From Aquimarina algiphila (GTDB lineage: Bacteria; Bacteroidota; Bacteroidia; Flavobacteriales; Flavobacteriaceae), in assembly GCF_007489275.1 (NCBI RefSeq), contig NZ_VLNR01000037.1, positions 1-64,000 of the forward strand: a stretch of DNA of 64,000 nt, written 5' to 3'. A program made the position numbers and the translations under genes. This document shows, piece by piece, positions 18,627 through 27,596 of the stretch. Numbering within the stretch: position 1 is the first letter of the stretch; each line of letters starts with the position of its first letter. The notes beneath the pieces are model-generated. The model saw nothing but the letters and a program-made list of their open reading frames with translations, was not told the origin of the DNA and made no database searches.

Positions 18627-20279
18627 TTATATCACGTTAAATCGTTTAATTTTTGTGGCCTGATCAGAAATAATATAAATTAAATAAGAACCTTTTCCCA
18701 AATCAGAAGCATCCAACTGAAAATTACTACCTCCTATATTTAATTTCCCCAAATCTATTTCCTTGATCATTCTTCCTTGAATATCAAAAATCCTCACGTC
18801 AATTTGAGAGGTTTTATTTGATTCAACACTTAAGTTGAGAACATTATTGCTCAATGGGTTTGGATAAATACGTACATTCATATTTTTGCTTGCTTGACTG
18901 GCAGTATTCAAACGAGTAGCTTTGCTACAACTAGCAGATGTAGGTTCCCAGAACCAATGACTAATTACAGGATCATAACCTGGATTATCATGTTCACAGA
19001 TATAGTTAGACCCACCATAGGATACAATATCACCTGTATAATATTGAGTGCCGGCAGTCCAAGGTGCGCAGGCTCCACCATCACCTCCAGAACCGCCATC
19101 ACAATTTTGAGAAGAAGGATCCCAGAACCAATGACTAATTACAGGATCATAACCTGGATTGTCGTTTACACAGATATAATTACTACCTTGATATGTTACG
19201 ATATCACCTACATAATATTGCGTACCAGCTGACCATTGCGTACAAGAACCACCTCCACCAGGTCCACCAGGGCCACTTCCCCCGTCTAATTTGGCATCAA
19301 TTGTATTAAGCAAAGAATAGGAAGGATTAGCGTGATCTTGATCAACGGCCCAGATCATAACGCCTCCAATATTCTCATTTAAAGTCAATTGTACTTTGTC
19401 CTCAATCAACTTCTTTGCATTGTAGCCATAACCGTTTGATTGATCACAAGTATTATTGTTCGGATAGACTTTGTTTGGAGCACTGCTATCTGCAGCTACA
19501 ATATCTTTGTATGCCATTGATGCTCCGCTAGAGTTCCAGCCATAAAAAGGAAGACCTAATTGTAGTTTAGAGTTAGTGACTCCACGACTTTGCCAATAAT
19601 CAATACCTCCAGCAGCAAAAGTATACGTCGAATGATTTATTCGAGGACTATTATCATAAGCCATAATATGAATACCATCAAGATATTGAAAAGCAGCGGA
19701 TGAAAAATGTTGACCACGAAATGCTGACGCAGGAACAGCTGTAGAAAGTTCTAATTGTTTTGTTGGGTGTGTATTCATCTTAGCTCTAAGTGCCGCCAGT
19801 AGTTCAACATACAGTCCTTGACTACTGGCACTAGGGTATTCCCAATCCACATCAATGCCATCCATGTTGTATTGCACAACCATATTGTAAAGGTTGTTTA
19901 CAAAATTTGTTTTTGAGTTCCCTTGAGCGACCGAATTGAATGCTTCTGGATTGGCATCAGCAGCACAGGGACCAGACTGATTCGCATAGCTACAAGGAAA
20001 CCAACCTCCTACTGCAAGAATAGCTTTAGCACCTTGAGCATGAGCTATTGATGTCATGGTACTAAGGTAAGCACCATCTATAGCATTTAACTTACCATCT
20101 AAATCAGGGTGAATAGTCGCAAAAGAATAAATAACATGTGTTAATTTCGAAGCTTGATCAGCAGTGATTTGAGCTTTCCAACTCTGCATGTAACCAACTC
20201 TTTTCTGTGCATAGATTGGCTGGACAAACATCCACGTCATCAAAAAGATTAGCGGGAAACGATAATAAATTTTTTTCAT
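18627..20279 (-). CDS. Secreted GH18 chitinase with two CBM5/12 modules and T9SS tail
   Basis: The 550-residue enzyme hydrolyses chitin. A signal peptide (about 1-24, ending 'PIYAQ') is followed by a GH18 barrel (26-332) with the DxxDxDxE motif 'DGIDVDWE' (D140, D143, D145, catalytic acid E147), 'LAVGGW' and 'GGVMIWAVDQDH'. Two chitin-binding CBM5/12 domains (about 346-393 and 404-451; 'AGTQYYVGDIVTYQGSNYIC...HWFWDP') are joined by Gly-rich linkers. A T9SS type A sorting domain (about 468-550, 'IYPNPLSNNVLNLSV') ends the protein. The ATG at 20279 was chosen over one 16 codons upstream because it gives a proper signal peptide. The two binding modules are nearly identical in DNA, a recent duplication. 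The role is marine chitin breakdown. Confidence 0.93.
   Translation of the reverse strand: MKKIYYRFPLIFLMTWMFVQPIYAQKRVGYMQSWKAQITADQASKLTHVIYSFATIHPDLDGKLNAIDGAYLSTMTSIAHAQGAKAILAVGGWFPCSYANQSGPCAADANPEAFNSVAQGNSKTNFVNNLYNMVVQYNMDGIDVDWEYPSASSQGLYVELLAALRAKMNTHPTKQLELSTAVPASAFRGQHFSSAAFQYLDGIHIMAYDNSPRINHSTYTFAAGGIDYWQSRGVTNSKLQLGLPFYGWNSSGASMAYKDIVAADSSAPNKVYPNNNTCDQSNGYGYNAKKLIEDKVQLTLNENIGGVMIWAVDQDHANPSYSLLNTIDAKLDGGSGPGGPGGGGSCTQWSAGTQYYVGDIVTYQGSNYICVNDNPGYDPVISHWFWDPSSQNCDGGSGGDGGACAPWTAGTQYYTGDIVSYGGSNYICEHDNPGYDPVISHWFWEPTSASCSKATRLNTASQASKNMNVRIYPNPLSNNVLNLSVESNKTSQIDVRIFDIQGRMIKEIDLGKLNIGGSNFQLDASDLGKGSYLIYIISDQATKIKRFNVI
18949..19163. repeat. Direct repeat encoding duplicated CBM5/12 segments
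   Basis: A stretch of about 40 bp around 18949-18988 recurs almost base for base around 19121-19160, 172 bp away, within the chitinase gene. It encodes 'NPGYDPVISHWFWDP/EP' in both carbohydrate-binding modules. The similarity extends more weakly over each whole module. Confidence 0.7.
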
Positions 20280-20768
20280 AATAATATGGTTTTTAGAGTT
20301 AATATTAATTAGGAAAAAGAATAACAAACCTCAATTAATGGGATCTAATATCCCCTCATTAGTGGGCTCAAACAAAAACAACCTATAGTAAGTTTGTTAT
20401 ATTTAAATTCATATTGGTCATCATATAATTGCTTACTGGTACAAATCACATAAAGGTAATATGCAAGACTCACTATAACCTTTTTTTTAGCTAAACGGCT
20501 AAAATTTGTAGCTTAACGACAAAATTTAGAAGTACTAGTTTAAGAATTCTTTTAAATATCGATCTTGACTTTTGAATTCTAAATAAACATAACTACCATC
20601 CCTGATTTCATTAATGAGGAATTATGAGAATCGCTGAAACAATTCTGAATTACAGTATTTTCATCGTTTAGATTCTAAAAAAAATCTTAATACAATTAAT
20701 GGATACAAGTAATTATACTAAATTGATCCCATTAAGTAACTCATACAATCTTTTAATACAGCTCACTC
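20280..20768. other. Divergent intergenic region, 489 bp, no gene recognised
   Basis: It lies between the divergent chitinase and amidohydrolase genes. A small hairpin (GGGAT 20340-20344, ATCCC 20350-20354) would fall in the chitinase mRNA leader. Around 20507-20530 the word AAAATTT occurs twice, flanking GTAGCTTAACGAC, a possible regulator site. No confident promoter, RNA gene or ORF was found. Confidence 0.4.
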
Positions 20769-22043
20769 ATGAAATATTTTTATACTTTGTTTATTACATT
20801 AATATGTTTAACCATCTCTGCTCAAGACACCTATATTCAATGTGGTAAACTTATAGATACCAAAACAGGTAAAATACTGACTGAAAAAACTATTGTTGTT
20901 TCTGGAAATAAAATTCTAAAAATTGAAAATGGTTATGTTGCTGGTAAAAAAAATGACACCACTATTGATCTGAAAGATAAAACGGTAATGCCTGGATTGA
21001 TTGATATGCATGTTCATATCGAAAGTGAGTCAAACCCAAAAGCTTACCTTGAGCGATATACAGATAATGAAGCCGATGTTGCATATAATTCTGTTGGACT
21101 TGCAAAAAAAACACTTATGGCTGGATTCACTACAGTCAGAGATCTTGGTGGTAGTGGTGTAAATATTGCTTTAAAAAAAGCGATTGCACAAAATAAAATT
21201 GATGGCCCAAGAGTTTTTACTGCTGGAAAAATAATATCAAGCACTGGTGGTCATGGTGATCCAACTAATGGCAGCAAAAAAGCTTTGGTAGGCGACCCTG
21301 GACCAAAGGAAGGAGTTGTTAACGGTATAGAAGATGCCAAAAAAGCCGTACGTCAACGCTATAAAAATGGTGCTGACCTTATTAAAATTACTGCTACGGG
21401 AGGAGTACTTAGTGTAGCAAAAAGCAGTTCAAATCCACAATTTACTGTAGAAGAGATTAAAGCTATATGTGAAACAGCAAAAGATTATGGTTTTCATGTA
21501 GCGGCTCATGCACATGGAGATGAAGGAATGCGACGCGCAGTTCTTGGCGGTGTAAAAACTATTGAACATGGAACATTAATGAGTGAAAAAACTATGGATC
21601 TCATGAAACAACATGATGCATATCTCGTGCCTACAATAACTGCCGGAAAAGAAGTAACAGAAAAAGCAGCTATAGAAGGATTTTATCCTGAAATTATAGT
21701 CCCTAAGGCATTAGAAATCGGACCAAAAATTCAAAATACGTTTAAAAAAGCGTATGATCGTGGTGTTGGTATTGCATTTGGTACAGATGCCGGAGTGTAT
21801 AAGCACGGACAAAATTCAAGAGAATTTGGCTATATGGTCGAAGCGGGAATGCCAGCTATAGAAGTTATACAAAGTGCAACCACTACCAATGCTAAAATTT
21901 TGAATATGGATGATCAACTTGGACAAATTGCTCCAGGTTTTTTGGCTGATATTGTAGCCGTAAATGATGATCCTACTCAAAAAATAAAGACTATGGAAAA
22001 TATAGTTTTTGTAATGAAAGACGGGAAAGTATATAAGAAATAA
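20769..22043 (+). CDS. Secreted metal-dependent amidohydrolase (Xaa-Pro dipeptidase/imidazolonepropionase-like)
   Basis: 424 residues with a signal peptide (about 1-18, 'LICLTISAQ'). Metal ligands of the amidohydrolase barrel are visible: 'GLIDMHVHIE' (H81, H83), a likely carboxylated Lys206 in 'GADLIKITATGG', 'HVAAHAHGDE' (H247), 'IEHGT' (H267) and the catalytic Asp in 'FGTDAGVYKHG'. This arrangement matches the COG1228 group that includes Xaa-Pro dipeptidases and imidazolonepropionase-like enzymes, many of them periplasmic in Bacteroidota. A peptide or N-acyl amino-acid substrate is likely but unproven. It is followed at 119 bp by an AraC regulator and then a beta-lactamase-like lipoprotein, perhaps a small regulated set for peptide use. 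Confidence 0.88.
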   Translation: MKYFYTLFITLICLTISAQDTYIQCGKLIDTKTGKILTEKTIVVSGNKILKIENGYVAGKKNDTTIDLKDKTVMPGLIDMHVHIESESNPKAYLERYTDNEADVAYNSVGLAKKTLMAGFTTVRDLGGSGVNIALKKAIAQNKIDGPRVFTAGKIISSTGGHGDPTNGSKKALVGDPGPKEGVVNGIEDAKKAVRQRYKNGADLIKITATGGVLSVAKSSSNPQFTVEEIKAICETAKDYGFHVAAHAHGDEGMRRAVLGGVKTIEHGTLMSEKTMDLMKQHDAYLVPTITAGKEVTEKAAIEGFYPEIIVPKALEIGPKIQNTFKKAYDRGVGIAFGTDAGVYKHGQNSREFGYMVEAGMPAIEVIQSATTTNAKILNMDDQLGQIAPGFLADIVAVNDDPTQKIKTMENIVFVMKDGKVYKK

Positions 22044-22161
22044 GGAATATATAAGGTAATAAAACTTAAAAATAACACTAACTTTAATCCTCAATCAATA
22101 GTGGTACTCTTTATAGTTTACCAAAACATTCAATCAATTGAAAAAAAGAGATCAAGATGTT

Positions 22162-22896
22162 ATGTATTACGAAGATAATTCTATACGAATTACTCGTAAA
22201 AATTACGTGAAATTCGAAAATAACATGCTTCCACATGATCACGATTTCCTATCTGTAAGTCTAATGTTGTCTGGTAGTTTAATAGAACATACAGAAAAAG
22301 GGACAAGAATCGTAAAACCAGGGAGTATTTTGATCAAACCTGCTCTACTCGAACATAGTAATATTTTCACAGAGTGTTGCACCATTTTATCACTAAATAT
22401 ATATGATTGGGAGTATTATAAATTTGATTATAAAAACTGGAATATCATTCAACAGCATATGTTGTTGAAATATTTCTTAAGAATTATTCAGGATAAAGAT
22501 AAAAAACAAAGCCTGAGTGCATTAAAATCTAACCTATCACCTATCGCGGATACAAAACATATACAAGAAAGCATTCCCGAATGGGTTAAACATATTCGAA
22601 CCATTATTGATACTCAATTTTTAGAGCCTCTCAAAATTTCGGAGCTAGCCAAAGAAGTCAATGTACACCCTGTACATTTAGGAAGAACATTTAAAAACTA
22701 TTACAAAGTAGATATTAAAGCATATCAAAAGCAATTACGCATGCATTTTGCTGTTTCTCAAATGATTTCCCAAAATAACAATCTCACCCAAATAGCACAT
22801 TCGACGGGATATGCAGATCAAAGTCATTTCTCAAGAGAGTTTAAAAAATCAACCGATTTTTCTCCAAAAAAAATTGCTTCCTTATTGAATGTTTAA
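22162..22896 (+). CDS. AraC-family transcriptional regulator
   Basis: About 244 residues. The N-terminal half is a cupin-like sensor ('MLPHDHDFLSVSLMLSGSLIEHTEKGTRIVKPGSILIKPALLEHSN'), and the C-terminal 100 residues hold the two AraC helix-turn-helix motifs ('LKISELAKEVNVHPVHLGRTFKNYYKVDIKAYQKQLRM' and 'LTQIAHSTGYADQSHFSREFKKSTDFSPKKI'). A TTG codon 24 bp upstream (22138) also opens this frame; the ATG at 22162 is preferred because TTG starts are uncommon here and no strong ribosome site precedes either. It sits between the amidohydrolase and the serine-hydrolase lipoprotein, so it may control one or both. The inducer is unknown. Confidence 0.88.
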   Translation: MYYEDNSIRITRKNYVKFENNMLPHDHDFLSVSLMLSGSLIEHTEKGTRIVKPGSILIKPALLEHSNIFTECCTILSLNIYDWEYYKFDYKNWNIIQQHMLLKYFLRIIQDKDKKQSLSALKSNLSPIADTKHIQESIPEWVKHIRTIIDTQFLEPLKISELAKEVNVHPVHLGRTFKNYYKVDIKAYQKQLRMHFAVSQMISQNNNLTQIAHSTGYADQSHFSREFKKSTDFSPKKIASLLNV

Positions 22897-22957
22897 TTTG
22901 TTCTATTTTTTAACATTTACAGCATATAGTTTTGTTTGAAATGTAAATTCTATATCA

Positions 22958-24499
22958 ATGAAGAAAGAGATCTTTTCAATTAGCCTATTAACGCTATCAC
23001 TATTTTTTTTATCCTGTAGTACTACACCCAAAAAACCTGATTATTCTGAGTTCAATACTTCATACTCAGAATTCCTGGAATCAGCAGTAAAAGAATTAGG
23101 AACAAAGCATGGATTATCTCTTGCTGTAGTCAAAGATGACCAGGTTATTTTTGAACACTATCATGGGCTTGCAAACATAGATAAAGGCATAAAAGTAGAT
23201 GAGAATACCTTATTTTACATTGCTTCTGCTACCAAATCATTTACAGCCTTATCTGCATTGATTCTTGAAAACAAAGGTAAGCTAGATTTAGATAAATCTT
23301 TATCGGCATACTTCCCCGAAGTGAATTTTGCTCCAGAACTCAAAGCAGATCATATTACCGGACACGATTTACTTTTACATACTTCAGGTATAAAAAACTG
23401 GCCAATCATAAATTCAACAGCATACACAGGAATTCATGATCAAAATCAACTATTAGAACAATTATCTCAACTTACAAAAGTTAACCAAAAAGCACCTCAC
23501 GGAAAATTTCAATACTCAAATCTTGGGTATAATATTTTAAGTATGATTATGGAACGAGAACTGGATACGGATTGGCAATCTGTACTTGAAGAAGAAATTT
23601 TTAATCCTTTACAAATGAACCGTACAACTGCACGAATGTCGACCGCAGATCAGAATGGATGGGAAGTTGCAAAGCCTCACAGTCAGTTAAATGATCAGAA
23701 TACGTTAGAGCGACTTTTATTAGAAAAAAAAGATAATACAATGCACGCTGCCGGAGGTATGATTACAACCTCTCGCGATATGGCTCGATGGTTGATTATG
23801 GAGCTTAACAACGGAAAAATAGGTAATAAGCAAATCTTTGATACCGATTTAATAAAAAAAAGTGTGTTATCTCATGTCCGTCAAGATAGAAAATATATGG
23901 AGCTAAAACGATTTGGATATGGATACGGATGGAATCAAGGGACCACTAATCATGGAGATACCTTAGTTCATCATTTTGGGGGATATGTAGGTTTCCATTC
24001 TGAAGTTTCATTTATGCCATCCAAAAAAGTTGGAGTTGTAGTCATGGCAAACGAATCTGACACAGGTAGATATCTCAGTTTCTTACTTACATCTTATGCT
24101 ATTGATTATTTTTCGGGACGAAAAGATATTGATGTTTATTATCAAAATAAATTAAAAGAATATAGCAAGACTATAGCTACATTCAAAGAGAACGTTAAAG
24201 AACACTATATAAAACTAGTAGAAAGACAATGGCAATTAGAATTACCTTTTTCTTCTTATGCAGGAAAGTATACCAGTGATTTATTTGGAACATTAATAAT
24301 CGAACATCTTGGGGGAAATCGATTAATTGCCAGTTCTGGAAATTTAAAATCTGTTGATGCTACACCCTATAAAAATGCGAATTCGATAAGAGTAGAGATG
24401 GTTCCAGGGTCTGGTTCTGGCATCCAATTTATTGTCAATGAAGGAAAAGTAGAACAGGCTATTTGGGAAGATCAAATATATACTAGAGTAATAAACTAA
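22958..24499 (+). CDS. Beta-lactamase-family serine hydrolase, lipoprotein
   Basis: 513 residues with a lipoprotein signal ('LLTLSLFFLSC', lipid Cys20). The class C-type serine hydrolase domain (about 40-370) shows S-x-x-K 'SATK' (Ser90/Lys93), Y-x-N 'YSN' (Tyr186/Asn188) and the 'HHFGGYVGF' box in place of KTG. A C-terminal extension (about 390-513) is typical of DUF3471-type tails in these enzymes. Relatives include D-aminopeptidases, esterases and penicillin-binding-protein-like enzymes. True beta-lactam hydrolysis is not implied. It would be anchored in the cell envelope. A strong terminator follows, so it ends the local transcription unit. Confidence 0.9.
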   Translation: MKKEIFSISLLTLSLFFLSCSTTPKKPDYSEFNTSYSEFLESAVKELGTKHGLSLAVVKDDQVIFEHYHGLANIDKGIKVDENTLFYIASATKSFTALSALILENKGKLDLDKSLSAYFPEVNFAPELKADHITGHDLLLHTSGIKNWPIINSTAYTGIHDQNQLLEQLSQLTKVNQKAPHGKFQYSNLGYNILSMIMERELDTDWQSVLEEEIFNPLQMNRTTARMSTADQNGWEVAKPHSQLNDQNTLERLLLEKKDNTMHAAGGMITTSRDMARWLIMELNNGKIGNKQIFDTDLIKKSVLSHVRQDRKYMELKRFGYGYGWNQGTTNHGDTLVHHFGGYVGFHSEVSFMPSKKVGVVVMANESDTGRYLSFLLTSYAIDYFSGRKDIDVYYQNKLKEYSKTIATFKENVKEHYIKLVERQWQLELPFSSYAGKYTSDLFGTLIIEHLGGNRLIASSGNLKSVDATPYKNANSIRVEMVPGSGSGIQFIVNEGKVEQAIWEDQIYTRVIN

Positions 24500-24521
24500 T
24501 ACTTCATAGTCATTCCATTAA

Positions 24522-24574
24522 AATCATTATGGTATAAAGAAGAAAGAAAAGTTTTTCTTTATACCGTGATGATT
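24522..24574 (+). terminator. Hairpin terminator after the serine hydrolase gene
   Basis: A 20-bp stem (24522-24541 with 24555-24574) contains two G-U pairs and closes a 13-nt loop, 22 bp after the stop codon. Confidence 0.7.
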
Positions 24575-24891
24575 ACAATTATATCTCAAAAACAAATACA
24601 ACCTTAATCGTTAAAGCTATCCTAACATTCATGTTTATTTAGTATTTTTATCATCTGATTATTCGTTTTTACATATCATTTAAGTCTTTCCAAAAGACTC
24701 CCTCTTTTTTGGGGTAGATATTGTATTAGACTATGCTAAGTTTAATGTAATGGCATAGTTGTGTCCACTCCGATCTAAATTCAAATTTTTTTAATCATTC
24801 AAAATGGGATTGAATATGACGTCAATCCGAACATTGATATGCACGATATGTATAAAATATCATGCAATTAAAAACTAAAAAAACATAAAAA
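24575..24891. other. Intergenic region, 317 bp, possible operator dyad
   Basis: Upstream of the SnoaL-like gene. An inverted repeat GGATTG (24807-24812) / CAATCC (24823-24828), with a 10-bp spacer, lies about 65-85 bp before the ATG and could bind a regulator. A weaker CTATGC/GCATAG pair spans about 24731-24757. No gene or RNA was recognised. Confidence 0.35.
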
Positions 24892-25662
24892 ATGGATAGT
24901 AGAATAGAACCATTTAATTCAAATACAACAGTAGTATTAGATTTTTATAACAAAGTACTTGGTCTAGGCGATACAAGTCTAATAGATGATATACTTACAA
25001 ACGAATATATACAACATAGTCCAACGGTAAAAACAGGAAAGGATGGCTTTATAGAGTTTATGTCTTTTCTAAAACAGTTACCTCAACCCAAAAACCCTGT
25101 TAAACCTTTTATGCGGTTGATTAGTGATGAAAATTTCGTTGCTGTTCATTTAAGTATCAAATTTATGGGGCAACAAAAAGCTGTATTAGATTTGTATAGG
25201 CTAAAAGATGGCCTTCTTGCAGAACATTGGGATGCTTCAGAAGATATAACTGGATTCAGTGCAAACCCTAATCCTGTTGTTGAGGGAACAACAACTATTG
25301 AGAACATAAATTCAACTGAGGAGAACAAGAACATCATTCATAAGTATACAAAACATGTACTACTGGATAAGTCCTCAGACTTGTGGGTGGATTATATATC
25401 AACAAATTTGATTCAACATAATCCAAAAATCGAGAATGGTCGCGAAGCATTGATTCAATATTATAAAAAAATTGATGTCAAAAAAGTTTATCGAATATTA
25501 GGGGAAGGAAATTTTGTTGTTACTCAATCCGAAGTCTTCTTTGAAACTGTTCCTTTTGTAGTATACGATATTTATAGGTTAAAAGATAAAATAATAACCG
25601 AGCATTGGTCTGTATCTCAAAAAATTCCTAAAGAGATGGCACATCTCAATGGAATGTTTTGA
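24892..25662 (+). CDS. Tandem SnoaL-like (NTF2-fold) domain protein
   Basis: The 256-residue protein contains two copies of a SnoaL-like/NTF2 fold. Copy 1 (about 12-125) runs 'VVLDFYNKVLGLGDTSLIDDILTNEYIQHSPTVKTGKDGFIEFM...VLDLYRLKDGLLAEHWDASEDI'. Copy 2 (about 142-250) runs 'IIHKYTKHVLLDKSSDLWVDYISTNLIQHNPKIENGREALIQYY...VYDIYRLKDKIITEHWSVSQKI'. Each ends with the matching 'YRLKD..I.EHWD/S' strand, so the gene arose by internal duplication. The family (COG4922) includes predicted cyclases and aldol-condensing enzymes, but most members have no known activity. Cytosolic, no signal peptide. It is followed by a terminator, so it is probably monocistronic. Confidence 0.85.
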   Translation: MDSRIEPFNSNTTVVLDFYNKVLGLGDTSLIDDILTNEYIQHSPTVKTGKDGFIEFMSFLKQLPQPKNPVKPFMRLISDENFVAVHLSIKFMGQQKAVLDLYRLKDGLLAEHWDASEDITGFSANPNPVVEGTTTIENINSTEENKNIIHKYTKHVLLDKSSDLWVDYISTNLIQHNPKIENGREALIQYYKKIDVKKVYRILGEGNFVVTQSEVFFETVPFVVYDIYRLKDKIITEHWSVSQKIPKEMAHLNGMF

Positions 25663-25697
25663 TTTTTTAGCTTAATAAAAGCATATTACAAAATATT

Positions 25698-25720
25698 AAA
25701 GGGTGTGTTTCGCACCCTTT
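25698..25720 (+). terminator. Hairpin terminator after the SnoaL-like gene
   Basis: A 10-bp GC-rich stem (25698-25707 with 25711-25720, one G-U) with a 3-nt loop, followed by ATGTTT. It lies 35 bp after the stop. Confidence 0.7.
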
Positions 25721-25778
25721 ATGTTTACCTTTACAAATCAGTAAATGTGACTTTATATCATTCATACAAAAAGAGAAT

Positions 25779-26234
25779 ATGAATAAGAACAGAGAAATAC
25801 ATCCTGATTTTCTTTACTTCTTAGCATTAAAAGAACCTGATTTAATTGACCTCTTTAAAGATGTAAGAAACTATATCTTGTCGATATATCCAGATAGTAA
25901 CGAACTACTTTACCACACACATGCTTTAACCACTGTATATTCAATTTCAGAGAAATTATCTGATGCTTTTTGTATGATTCCTATATACACAAACCATCTT
26001 AATCTTGGTTTTAATAAAGGGGTTTTAATCGATGACCCTCATGCATTACTTACCGGAACAGGGAAATTAATACGGCATATACCTATTACAGAAAAAGGAG
26101 ATTATCAAAACGACGATGTAGAAAACTTAGTGAAATCAGCAATAAATTTTGCTATCAATGATATGAACAAGCCTTCTAAATCTAGTGGAAAAACAATTTC
26201 AAAAATAAAAAAACAACTACCAAGGAATGACTAA
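25779..26234 (+). CDS. DUF1801 (YdhG-like) protein
   Basis: A 151-residue cytosolic protein resembling the YdhG/DUF1801 small-domain family: 'LIDLFKDVRNYILSIYPDSNELLYHTHALTTVYSISEKLSDAFCMIPIYTNHLNLGFNKGVLIDDPHALLTGTGKLIRHIPI'. The family fold is related to ferredoxin-like proteins of unknown activity. The C-terminal 25 residues are Lys-rich. Its stop overlaps the NudK start by 8 bp (ATGACTAATGA overlap region), so the two proteins are translationally coupled. That pairing gives no clear functional clue. Confidence 0.8.
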   Translation: MNKNREIHPDFLYFLALKEPDLIDLFKDVRNYILSIYPDSNELLYHTHALTTVYSISEKLSDAFCMIPIYTNHLNLGFNKGVLIDDPHALLTGTGKLIRHIPITEKGDYQNDDVENLVKSAINFAINDMNKPSKSSGKTISKIKKQLPRND

Positions 26235-26808
26235 TGACGCTATAAAAATTACCAAAACCGAAGTATTATCAGATAACTGGTATACCCTCAATAAAGTTAC
26301 CTATGAGTATCAAAACAAAAATGGTGAATGGGAAACACATTCGAGAGAGGCATATGATAGAGGAAATGGAGCTGTTATTTTGCTTTACAATGCTAATACC
26401 CGAAAAGTTATTCTTACCAAACAGTTTAGATTACCAACCTATGTAAACGGAAACAAAAATGGTATGATGATAGAAGCTTGTGCCGGATTACTGGATCAGG
26501 ACAATGCAGAGGACTGCATCCGTAAAGAAACTGAAGAAGAAACAGGTTATAAAATTTCTAAAGTTAAAAAGATATTCGAATCTTATATGTCTCCTGGATC
26601 AGTTACAGAAATATTATATTTTTTCATTGCAGAATATACTAAAGAAATGAAAGTAAGTGATGGAGGTGGATTATCAGAAGAACAGGAAAATATAGAAGTA
26701 CTAGAATTAGACTTTGACACAGCATATAAGATGATTTACTCAGGAGAAATAAAAGATGGTAAAACCATTATGTTATTACAACATGCAAAAATTCATAATA
26801 TCATATAA
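26227..26808 (+). CDS. nudK: NUDIX hydrolase, GDP-mannose pyrophosphatase type (NudK)
   Basis: The 193-residue enzyme has the ADP-ribose/GDP-mannose pyrophosphatase layout: an N-terminal beta sheet ('SDNWYTLNKVTYEYQNKNGEWETHSREAYDRGNGAVILLYN'), then 'VILTKQFRLPTYVNG' and a Nudix box 'GLLDQDNAEDCIRKETEEETGY', close to that of E. coli NudK (Lys replaces the first Arg, as in NudK itself). NudK cleaves GDP-mannose to GMP and mannose-1-phosphate. The start overlaps the DUF1801 gene by 8 bp. Subfamily assignment rests on the box and on the 'SDNWYTLNKV' opening; an ADP-ribose preference is the main alternative. Confidence 0.87.
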   Translation: MTNDAIKITKTEVLSDNWYTLNKVTYEYQNKNGEWETHSREAYDRGNGAVILLYNANTRKVILTKQFRLPTYVNGNKNGMMIEACAGLLDQDNAEDCIRKETEEETGYKISKVKKIFESYMSPGSVTEILYFFIAEYTKEMKVSDGGGLSEEQENIEVLELDFDTAYKMIYSGEIKDGKTIMLLQHAKIHNII

Positions 26809-26920
26809 ATAGTGTTTAATTAAGTGTTTGAGGAGTCTGTATATCTAAAGATCGTGTTAATTTGATTTTCAGCATTAAAAAAAATAATACTTTTAAGCAG
26901 TTAATTTATAAAACTAGTAT

Positions 26921-27559
26921 ATGATACCCTTACATGAACTATTAGTATTTGCTTTAGCCTCGCTTATTATGGTATTATCTCCTGGACCAAATATGATTTA
27001 TTTGATATCAAGATCTTTATCACAAGGTAAACAAGCAGGAATTATTTCTTTATTTGGTGTGATTTGTGGATTTCTATTTCATATTCTCATGGTTTCATTT
27101 GGATTAACTGCTATATTCTTTGCTGTACCTTATGCGTTTATAGTTGTGAAATTTTTGGGTGTGGGCTATCTTCTGTATTTAGCATACAACACAGTTAAGT
27201 CTGATGGTAATAAAATATTTGACACAAAAAATCACAACCTAAAAAAAGACAATCCTTTTAAACTATTTAATATTGGATTCCTAACCAATATTCTCAATCC
27301 AAAAATGGCTCTATTTTATTTATCCTTTTTTCCTCAGTTTATTAAACCAGAATACGGCTCAATCCTTTCGCAAAGTTTTCAATTAGGAATCGTTCAAATC
27401 ATTATAAGTTTTTGTATTAATTTTCTCATTGTTATTTCTGCAGCAAAAATGGCTTCCTGGTTTGCCAAAAATCCAATCTGGGTTAGAGTTCAAAAGTGGT
27501 TCATGGCTTCTGTATTAAGTGGCTTGGCAGTAAAAATTGCTTTCGCAAAAGCAAAATAA
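26921..27559 (+). CDS. LysE/RhtB-family amino-acid exporter
   Basis: A 212-residue membrane protein with about six hydrophobic helices and the family signature 'MVLSPGPNMIYLISRSLSQGKQAGIISLFGVICGFLFH' at the N-terminus, followed by 'FNIGFLTNILNPKMALFYLSFFPQF'. LysE/RhtB proteins export amino acids such as lysine, homoserine or threonine by proton antiport across the inner membrane. The substrate cannot be assigned. It lies 112 bp after nudK and 37 bp before the LytS-like kinase gene, so it might share a transcript with the two-component pair. Confidence 0.92.
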   Translation: MIPLHELLVFALASLIMVLSPGPNMIYLISRSLSQGKQAGIISLFGVICGFLFHILMVSFGLTAIFFAVPYAFIVVKFLGVGYLLYLAYNTVKSDGNKIFDTKNHNLKKDNPFKLFNIGFLTNILNPKMALFYLSFFPQFIKPEYGSILSQSFQLGIVQIIISFCINFLIVISAAKMASWFAKNPIWVRVQKWFMASVLSGLAVKIAFAKAK

Positions 27560-27596
27560 AAAATGAGTTGCCCGGATAAAAACTAGATAATAGTGT

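Noticed and set aside
22958..24499. Beta-lactamase resistance gene
   Set aside because: The class C-type fold is shared by many peptidases and esterases; the third motif is HFGG rather than KTG, and it is a lipoprotein with a long C-terminal extension.
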